Assembly (NCBI RefSeq): GCF_004193775.1
Contig: NC_041021.1
Span: 19,808,632 to 19,872,631, forward strand
DNA from: Glycine soja
Taxonomy: Eukaryota; Streptophyta; Magnoliopsida; Fabales; Fabaceae
Length of the DNA stretch: 64,000 nt
Reading direction: 5' to 3'
In this document: positions 56,098 to 64,000 of the stretch, piece by piece
Layout: each line of letters starts with the position of its first letter
How positions within the stretch are numbered: the stretch's first letter is position 1
Program-made: the position numbers and the translations under genes
Notes under the pieces: generated by a model
Database searches by the model: none
What the model saw: the letters and a program-made list of their open reading frames with translations, nothing else
What the model was told of the DNA's origin: nothing

Positions 56098-57836
56098 ATG
56101 GGTGAAGTAGAGGAGGTGCAAGAGCAGATGAAGGCCGACATGGAGGCCATGAAAGAGCAAATGGCCACAATGATGGAGGCCATGATGAGCATGAAGAAGA
56201 TAATGGAAGCCAATGCGGTTGCAGTTGCCGCTACCAGGGCTATTACTAAGGTGAACCTGATGCCCCCATCTGGCCTCAACCAAATGAATCATCCAACCTC
56301 AGATATGATAGGCAAAAATTTAGGAAGTACGGACAGCCCCCTATTATGTGAAAATTCAAAACGAGCACGCCTTCTTGCCATATGGCTTGCCTCCCAACTA
56401 TACGCTGCCCAATGTGGCGTACACTCCCAATTAGAATGTCAATAACTCCACTCCTATACCCATTGAGAGCCAACAACCCCAAACTATTCATGCACATGTC
56501 TCTTAAACCGTGGGGGAGACACATGAAATGCCCCACCACAATCTAGCGGACTTTGAGCCTTGCCTCGGATATGCCACTGAAGGGCAAGCAGTTGGTGGTA
56601 TACCCATGCCAAACACTTTGGAGGGCCCTCAGTTTCGCCCACAACCACTACCCTTGCATTTTGCGGTGGGAAGAGCCCCTCCTGCTATGGCTGAAAAGGG
56701 AAAGTTGGATCATATAGAGGAAAGACTCAAGGACATTGAAGGAGGCGAAGATTATGCCTTTGCTAACCTAGAAGAGTTGGTCCTAGTACCCAAACATGGT
56801 CATTCCCAAGTTCAAGGTGTCGGACTTTGAAAAGTACAAGGAGACTACTTGCCCCAAGAACCATCTAAAGATGTATTGTCGGAAGATGGGGGCATACGCA
56901 AAGATGAGGAACTGCTGATACATTTCTTCCAAGAAAGTCTTACTGGGGTAGTTGTTACCTGGTACACTAACTTGGAACCTTCCTGAACCATTCTTGGAAG
57001 GACCTAATGGTTGCCTTTGTTTGGCAGTATCAGTACAATTTTGATATGGCTCCGGATAGGATGCAACTACAAAACATGTGCAAAAAGGGGCAAGATCTTT
57101 CAAAGAATACACCTAAAGGTGGAGGGATCTGGCAGCCCAAGTGGCACCCCCAATGATGGAAAGGGAGATATGATAATCGTGATGGTAGACACATTACCAG
57201 TATTCTAATATGAAAAGATGGTGGGGTACGCACCTTCAAGCTTTGCGGATTTGGTCTTCGCCGGGGAAAGGATCGAAGCGAGTCTGAAAAGAGGCAAATT
57301 TGATCATCCTGCTTGGACGAATGAGAAAACTAGGGCAAATGAAGAGGGTGAGAATGAGGGAGAAACCCATGCTGTGACTGCCATTCCTATACAACCAAGT
57401 TTCCCACCAACCCAACAATGTCATTACTCAGCCAATAACAAACCTTCTCCTTACCCACCACCCAATTATCCACAAAGGCCATCCCTAAATCAACCACAAA
57501 GCCTGTCTACCGCACTTCCAATCACGAACACCACCTTTAGCACGAACCAAAACACCAACCAAAGAAGGAATTTTGCAGCAAAGAGCCTGTAGAATTCACC
57601 CCAATTCTGGTGTCTTATGCTAACTTACTCCCTTATCTACTTGATAATGCAATGGTAGCCATAACCCCTACTAGGTTTCCTCAACCTCCATTTTTTGAGG
57701 ATACGACTCGAACGCAACGTATGCTTGTCATGGAGAAGCCCCGGGGCATTCCATTGAGCACTGTATGACCTCAAAGCGCAAGGTGCAAAGTCTAATTGAT
57801 GCGGGCTGGCTGAAATTTGAGGAGAATCGCTTGTGA
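56098..57836 (+). pseudogene. gag: OGRE-2 Gag remnant
   Basis: ATG 56098 opens GEVEEVQEQMKADMEAMKEQ, a coiled coil matching the OGRE-1 gag start. The frame shifts near 56330. Another frame (56510-56830) carries AEKGKLDHIEERLKDIEGGEDY. After further breaks, 57218-57592 has YAPSSFADLVFAGERIEASLKRG and a Pro/Gln/Asn-rich linker, ending in TAG. Downstream remnants (YLLDNAMVAITP, a CAYHG-type knuckle region and IDAGWLKFEE) run to a TGA at about 57834. Order and motifs match OGRE-1 gag. Confidence 0.82.
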
Positions 57837-58369
57837 ATCCTAACGTTGATAAGCAACACCACACATGGGGCGATTTTGAAAGCTGTTGTTAGATGTCTCT
57901 AATGACTCATCAGGATTTTCAAGTTTATGCCATTATTATAAACCACAGTTACAATGCTAAATAAAATGGATGAATCCTCTGAAACACATCTTTGATTATT
58001 CAACTTCCACCAGAATGTGAGTGCAAGCCATTGGTCTGTTTGCTCAAGCGACCTGCGCTCCTGAGTGTTGACTTCCAAAACCGTTCAATCAGAGATTACT
58101 CGTCTTGCACATTGGTGGGGGTGCCATAAAACAATGAGTAAAGTTCAAAACAAATAAGTTTCAAAATTAAAAGAAAAAAAGCATTTGATTGACTGTGTTT
58201 TCAAGTAAAAATATAGACATTCATGTGACCTCATTTTATCATTCCTAGAGAAGTGAGTTATCAATAATATGAGTCATTTGACTTAATCCATCAACTAAAA
58301 AAAAAATCCTTCAAACTATTTCTCGTCCTTGAAAAATTCTTTTTGCGAGAATCAAACTGCCTCTTTCAT
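57837..58369. other. OGRE-2 non-coding region after gag
   Basis: No pol sequence. I recognise nothing beyond the approach to the 129-bp array. Confidence 0.45.
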
Positions 58370-58885
58370 TCTTCCTTGCTACAAGGTTGTGAAAACAAAA
58401 ATGGATACCTCAAAGCCCTACACTGGGGCAATGAAAGGCACCATGCATAAACCTCAAACGAACCTAGGGGAAGATTAGAAGTTCTCACCCAATAGGTTCC
58501 TTGCTACAAGGTCATGACGAAAGACAACGATTGGTACCTCAAAGCCCTACACTGGGGCAATGAAAGGCACCATGCATAAACCTCAAACAAACCTAGGGGT
58601 AGATTAGAAGTTCTCACCCAATAGGTTCCTTGCTACAAGGTCATGACGAAAGACAACAATTGGTACCTCAAAAGCCTTACACTAGGGCAATGAAAGGCAC
58701 CATGCATAAACCTTAAGTGAACCTAGGGGTAGATTAGAAGTTCTCACCCAATAGGTTCCCTGCTACAAGGTCATGACGAAAGACGAAGATTGGTACCTCA
58801 AAGCCTTACACTGGGGCAATGAGGGGCATCATGCATGAGCCTCAAGTGAACATAGGGGCAGATCAAAAGTTCTCACCCGTCGATG
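58370..58885. repeat. About 129-bp tandem repeat, four units
   Basis: 'cc(c/t)tacact(g/a)gggcaatga' recurs at 58416, 58545, 58675 and 58804 (129, 130 and 129 bp). Each unit contains 'accatgcataaacct' and 'ttgctacaaggtcatgac'-type phrases. Tandem repeats in the 3' untranslated region are known in Ogre elements. Confidence 0.9.
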
Positions 58886-59380
58886 TTTTTAAACAAAAAA
58901 AAGGAGGGGGGGACAAATCCTGGAATTTCAATGGATTGATTAAACATCAAACGACTCCATGGCCGTCACTCCAAAATGGTCAAGTGACTAAATCAAACAG
59001 AACATACACTCTAAGGGAGTTCCCGAAGAGATTTGCAAAAGATAGATAAGGTTGCATGAACTATCACCTCTTTCAAAAGGACAGTCAATCTGTGTTTTCC
59101 AAAAAAATTAAATCAAAATCAAAATCATAAAATAGGGAAAGAATGTCATGAACATTGTACAACTTTCCATTACATTGCATTGTTTCATATGAAGTCCGCA
59201 TTTACCAAAATTCACGACAAAGGTTGCATGCATTTGCATCCCTAAAAATCATGTTAGCTGCAAAGATTTCCTCCATCTAATGTCCAATCTTTTGAATTTG
59301 GAATCAACGGGCCTTCTCAATGAGTCAATCTCATGCTTTCTCATAAGGGTGGACCCTTGGGTACTAGTACCCTCACCAAC
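58886..59380. other. Non-coding between the two arrays
   Basis: No supported ORF. A perfect 14-bp palindrome GGGTACTAGTACCC lies at 59359-59372, just before the 24-bp array. Confidence 0.5.
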
Positions 59381-59716
59381 AGAGGGCTGCACGCCTTCAC
59401 CTTTAGAGGACTAGACGTCCTCGCCATCAGAGGACTACACGTCCTCGCCTTCAGAGGACTGCATATCCTCACTTTCAGAGGACTACACGTCCTCACCTTC
59501 AGAGGGCTGCACGCCTTCGCCTTCAGAGGACTAGACGTTCTCGCCTTTAGAGGACTAGACGTCCTCGCCTTTAGAGGGATACACGCCCTCGCCTTTAGAG
59601 GACTACACGTCCTCACCTTCAAAGGGCTGCACGCCCTCGCCTTCAGAGGGCTGCACGCCCTCACCTTCATAGGGCTACACGCCCTCGCCTTCATAGGACT
59701 CCACATTTGTGCCTTT
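59381..59716. repeat. 24-bp minisatellite, 14 units, each a small hairpin
   Basis: Unit type AGAGGACTACACGTCCTC plus six bases; thirteen good units and one degenerate. Each unit has 6-bp arms, GAGGAC/GTCCTC or GAGGGC/GCCCTC. Because 24 is divisible by 3, both strands show ORFs with 8-residue repeats (FRGLHVLA-like); these are chance products, not genes. Confidence 0.93.
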
Positions 59717-60423
59717 AGAGAACTCAAGGTACTCTGCCCTTAATGCTTAATCGAGGCCTGCGCTCCCGGGTGAGGGGCTAGTAGTTTGCTTTTATCAGTT
59801 CCTGGGCCACCCCCTGATATTGGAGGGTGACCAACTGTGCGAGCACAACCAGAGAGGGAGGCTATCGCGCAGCTACTATGCATACCGGGGCAAGATTTCA
59901 CCCGTGCCGCTGCAAAGAGACGAGTGCGGATCATGCGCACCAACATGACCACTCTTACATAGATATGGATGACGTTGCTACTTAGCAGCATTCTGCCCAG
60001 CGACCACAATGCCGATCTCCCCCTGCGGATGTATCAGTTGGTCTGTGCCGTCATGACATAGGTAAGTATGCACAGGGCGAGACATCACAATAACGGGCAA
60101 CAGACGCACCGCCGCCACCTCCAAAGCTCCTCAGCTCATCCACAAAAAGGTTAGTGCGTTGCCTACGACCCATGGCCGACTAGCAAGCGACCAAGTCCAA
60201 AGCCAAAGGTAAGCAAAAGTACTAGGTCCGTGACCGACAAGTCATCATGCGTCCAGCTCAAGATGTTAAAGAAGCGCTACTTGGAGGCAACCTAGTACCT
60301 TTTAAATCTCTGCTTGTTATTTGATCACCTTTGTTTCTCCAGTCATAGTAGGACACACCTAGTTATTCATGATCCTAGGAATTTAAATAAAATAAGCATA
60401 AGCTCGGAAGGTAGTCATACCTC

Positions 60424-60426
<3 letters not shown>
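59717..60426. other. Unassigned, relatively GC-rich region
   Basis: No supported ORF; short open stretches are broken. Higher GC than the surroundings (for example 59870-60130). It may be further OGRE-2 or another element. Confidence 0.35.

Positions 60427-60484
<58 letters not shown>
60427..60484. repeat. (AT)n microsatellite
   Basis: About 28 AT dinucleotides, the longest such run in the window. Confidence 0.95.
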
Positions 60485-60486
<2 letters not shown>

Positions 60487-63400
60487 AGTAATTATGTTTG
60501 ATGTTTGATTATATTTGTTGTGTTATTTTATTCGTAATTATTTTCAAAGAGGTGAATTTAGTTAATAGAGGAGTGCGGGTAGATAAGAATCTAGCTTTTT
60601 AAAGAAGCCTCTCAAGAAAACTTCTCAAAGAAGCCATAAGGAAGCTTCTCAAGGAAGCTACATGAAGTTGTCTTGATAAAAATGCTTCCTAGCCTTCATT
60701 AACCGTTGGATCTTCTCGAAATTTGGTCTGGAGCTTTAAAGAACACTTTTCCACGATCTGACCGTTGGGATCTTTGAGAAAACATCTGGAGTGTGTGCGA
60801 CATTGACGTTTCCATTTCTCGAGGGCATCAATCACTTGTGCATTTTGAGCCTTGTAGTCCAATTAGCTTTGGAAAAATGCCATTTCTTCTCCTCCTTTCT
60901 TCCAAAACCATTTCCAACGCCCCAAGAACTTTCTCCATCACCCACAGCCACCAGTAGCCACCATAAACCGCCATTGTTCTCCGTTGAAACCCCACACCGA
61001 GAGGAACCCTTCAACCGAAGCGGAATCTTCCAACTTGCCTCGCAGTTTCGGTTGAGAACGAAGCCCCAATCTGACCTTTCATTTTCCTTTGAGGTAACCG
61101 TGATTCTATGCTTTTTTCTTGTTAGATTCATCTGACCTTTGCATCATTCCGAGTTTGGAAACCGCCATTGCATGTTTTACGTTTCCTCTGAAAAACCCTA
61201 GAGCAAAGAGACTTTGTAAACGTTAGCTTTTCATGAAATGGGTGTTATTTTCGTGACCTTCACTGAACCCCGGTCACATTGGCATGATCGGAATTTCAAA
61301 ATGATGTCCCTTTGTAAAACCCTAAATGCTCTCAGCCTTTTCATGTAGTGACGTGGGTGTTTGACCCAGAGCATTGTTATTAGCTTTGTTTTCTGAAATC
61401 CATATTAAGTCTCCTTCGTTTTGGTATGGTAGAGGCTTGCATGGAACCGATGAGCGGGGACGAAAAAGAAATCTCCAAGTGACGTGACGAGGAACCTGCG
61501 AGTAGCTCACAATAGGTGAGGGGAGTTTATTATAAAATTTACCGTTTTAACACCATAGTTAGGGTCAAGGAACCTAGCTATGAGAATTGCTTGTCCCTAT
61601 TTCATGCTGAGTTTTCTTTTATAGAAAGTGATGTTTTTAACTAATGGGATGCGATATGATTGTCCTTGATGTGCATGAGGGTTTTCCAAGAGGAATCATG
61701 TTTTTAACTAATGGGATGCGATATAATTGTTATGGATATGCATGCTGGTTTTCAGGAAAAACTATGTTTTGACGAATGGGATGCGATATATATTTATTGT
61801 GATGACTGAAATTGTTGTCTCTATTTAATTTGTGTTGTTTGAAGACCTGGGAAGTGTGAATCTCAGGCATGAAAGAAAATATGTATGTGCGGAATGCGAT
61901 TTATTGTTGATGTCGCTATTGAGGATTTTAATTGATATGTGGTCATGTTGATAATTATGATGATATTGATTTGAGATGACGTGGTTGATAAAGATCATGT
62001 CAACATGAATTGATGTTATTGTTGATGTTTATGTGAATATGAAATGAGGTTGTTGTTGTTGTTGATAAAGTCATTGAGACGAACGTCATTGAGACGAGAT
62101 GATGTCTATGTTCAAAATGATATGAAAATGGAATGTTGATTGATGTTGGAAATGCATTGGCATGTGCATGTTGTGTATGTTCATGGGGGGGTGCATTGAC
62201 CTTGTCGGACGACCCATTCGTGGGGGACTAGTGTGGTTAAAGAATCTAAGCATTCGCTGCAGGGATGCTTAGACGCTTTAATTTGTCCATGGTCATTGCA
62301 CTTGATGGTGCCCATGTTCGATACGTTGGATGTTGTGTATGTTCGTGGGGGGCGAAGTGCACTAACCTTGTTGGATGGCCCATTCGTGGGGGACAAGCGT
62401 GATTAAAGAATCTAAGCATTTCTAAGGGGATGCTTAGGCGCTTTAATTGGTCCATGGTCTTTGGCACTTGCTTTGGGCCACGTTCATACATCATATGTAG
62501 TGTATGTTCATGGGGGGGAAGTGCACTGACCTTGTCGGATGGCCCATTCGTGGGGGACAAGCGTGGTTAAAGAATCTAAGCATTTATGAGGGGATGCTTA
62601 AGCGCTTTAATTGGTCCATGGTCTTTGACACTTGCTTTTGGCCTTGTTCATACCTCATACGACACAGGAAATAGAATAACTGTGGCAGAGTGTACTTTGT
62701 AATGAGGGGGCTTGTCACCTGGTAGGGAACTCCTTTAGGCCTCAGGTTGATCACCTATGCGGGGGAAGTTACGTGCACAATCGGGTGGTCTCGACGAACT
62801 CTGCATGGTTTCCTAAGTGATTGTGTCATGTGGACACGCTTAGGCTATTTCTTGGGATTTGGTTGTTAGTACGTACCACATTGCATTTTAGAGTTGAGTT
62901 AGGTGCATGCATCATTCTGTGCAGTCTTGATTAGATTCATGGATGGATGATGAGTAATTGTTGAATATGGATGATGAGTAATTGTTGAATGTGGAAGATG
63001 AACAATTGTTGGATGTGAGTGTCAAATAATGAATGTGTGTAAGCTTATAATGTTTGACTATGTTTCTTACTAATTGTGGTTATTTGGAATTGGTATTGGT
63101 TCTTTTTATAATGAACTCACCCTTGCAATTTTGTATCGTGTGGTTGATACCTATGATGATCGCGAACATTGTTCGTGGGAGTAGAATGACAGCAGTAGGG
63201 TGCAGGGAGTAAGATTCTGGTAAGGAGCCGTCGAGCCGACATGACGATGTTGACATTATTTTGGGAGAGAGTTGTATTTTGTTTATCAACTCCTCCATAG
63301 TTGGATTATGAGTCATTTTGTTGAATCGAAGATGTAAACTTCAGATTTTACTTATATGCATGGACAGATTTTAATTTTCCATCATGTGGATGATGTGTAC

Positions 63401-63587
63401 TAAGTTGTTGTTCCTATATATATATATATATATATTCACCTAAGTAAATGTGTATGTTTTAGCGAATGTATGTTGGGAAAAAATTACTTCTATTTCCATA
63501 AGAAAAATTAAGGGAGTTCTTTTTACAAAAATTGAAATTATCACATATTAGAGTGTTGATATCATAGCGACGAGGCGGCTCGTTACA
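60485..63587 (+). repeat. Probable long LTR or element end with internal tandem repeats
   Basis: Non-coding. It ends ...GGCTCGTTACA at 63587 exactly where a TGATG-family LTR resumes in mid-sequence, so this looks like the end of an element inserted into that LTR. The left end is not found. It contains a about 66-bp repeat (three units from 61633) and a about 163-bp repeat (three units, 62168 to about 62660). A proline-rich ORF at 60791 is unsupported. A short (AT)n is at 63416-63434. Confidence 0.5.
62168..62660. repeat. About 163-bp tandem repeat, three units
   Basis: 'tgtatgttc(a/g)tgggggg' recurs at 62174, 62336 and 62501 (162 and 165 bp). Each unit contains 'gacccattcgtgggggac'-like and 'taaagaatctaagcatt' phrases. 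Confidence 0.9.
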
Positions 63588-64000
63588 TGGCCTCTATTTA
63601 TAGCCTAAGTGTTACACAAAATTGGAGAGAAATTTGAATTTCTATTCAAATTTCACTTGAATTTGAAATTGAATTTGTGGGGCCAAATTTTGGAGCCAAA
63701 ATTTCACTGATTATGATTAGTGAATTTTAGCTATGTTTCAGCCCACTAATCCAAGATCAAGTCCAAGATTCTCCACTAAGTGTGCTTAGGTGTCATGAGG
63801 CATGTAAAGCATGAAGGACATGCACAAAGTGTGACTATATGATGTGACAATGGGGTGTACCAAGCAAATGCTCACCTCCCCCTCTAAAATTTAATTGGAT
63901 TGGGATTCTCCCAATTCAATTAAATTTATTTCCCAACACACACATCAAATATTCACTTAATGCATGTGAAATTATAAAACTACCCCTAATAAAAAAACTA
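63588..64000 (-). repeat. TGATG-family LTR, truncated on both sides
   Basis: Colinear with CHR LTR 45968 onwards ('tggcctctatttatagcc...'). About the first 300 bp are missing at the junction with the preceding block, and the window ends before the LTR does. It carries the minus-direction TATA box (CTATAAATAG) near 63592-63601. Confidence 0.88.

Larger units (their letters stand above)
52505..59716 (+). mobile_element. OGRE-2: Ogre/Tat-type element, pol missing
   Basis: LTR (52505-54489), primer site, leader, decayed gag, then tandem-repeat arrays of the kind found in Ogre 3' untranslated regions. No ORF1, protease, RT or integrase is seen, so it is a deletion derivative. No 3' LTR is found in the window. 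The right limit given is the end of the 24-bp array and is uncertain. Confidence 0.72.

Noticed and set aside
59381..59716. CRISPR-like array of short palindromic repeats
   Set aside because: Units are directly adjacent with no unique spacers, and the context is a plant retrotransposon.
59333..59743. Open frames of about 130 residues on both strands with 8-residue repeats
   Set aside because: They result from a 24-bp minisatellite whose unit length is a multiple of three; composition and two-strand openness argue against a protein.
60791..61135. 114-aa proline-rich ORF, possible host gene
   Set aside because: No domain, an overlapping ORF on the other strand, and LTR-like surroundings with tandem repeats.

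Overview
The window is plant nuclear DNA made entirely of LTR retrotransposons; I see no host gene, tRNA or rRNA. It most resembles gene-poor pericentromeric heterochromatin of a legume, very probably Glycine (soybean). The reasons are Sirevirus-type Ty1/copia elements with an env-like ORF and GTAATCGATTAC-rich LTRs (like soybean SIRE1), a Calypso/Athila-type Ty3/gypsy element with a tRNA-Asp-type primer site, Ogre/Tat-type elements, and a chromovirus-like family with a tRNA-iMet primer site. The genus is inferred from family resemblance, not from a search.

Layout. 1-7234: SIRE-A (+), cut by the window edge, with gag, pol, an internal promoter-like block, env-like ORF and 3' LTR. 7235-9811: old non-coding debris. 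9817-10444: a 628-bp mini-element of the TGATG (chromovirus-like) LTR family with target duplication ATATC. 10534-18613: a Calypso-like element (+) with 5' LTR, primer site, decayed gag and pol and polypurine tract, but no env and no 3' LTR. 18614-19853: a rearranged TGATG-family LTR. 19858-20605: a Sirevirus-type LTR fragment. 20606-40580: OGRE-1 (-), truncated at its 3' end, holding a solo LTR (22133-23123) and the complete 9,210-bp SIRE-B (30327-39536, target duplication GCGAT). 40581-46625: chromovirus-like element CHR (-) with solo LTRs at 41012-41990 and 43612-44396. 46626-52504: SIRE-C (-) plus the 3' end of a further Sirevirus (SIRE-D), sharing one LTR. 52505 to about 59716: OGRE-2 (+), with LTR, primer site, gag remnant and two tandem-repeat arrays. 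60485-63587: a long LTR-like block. 63588-64000: another TGATG-family LTR.

The right part is a nest: SIRE-C received CHR, CHR received OGRE-1, and the OGRE-1 LTR received SIRE-B. SIRE-B is youngest: I count 9 differences between its 1,093-bp LTRs, and its pol and env-like frames are open, but its gag is broken. The other elements carry stops, frameshifts and deletions.

The most interesting signal is a cis-regulatory architecture in the Sireviruses. A 12-bp palindrome, GTAATCGATTAC, always occurs as three pairs with 20-21 bp between the two starts (two helical turns). The same three-pair set lies in the LTR and also between pol and the env-like ORF. There it stands exactly 14 bp before a TATAAATA box in both SIRE-A and SIRE-B, which suggests a dedicated internal promoter for the env-like gene.
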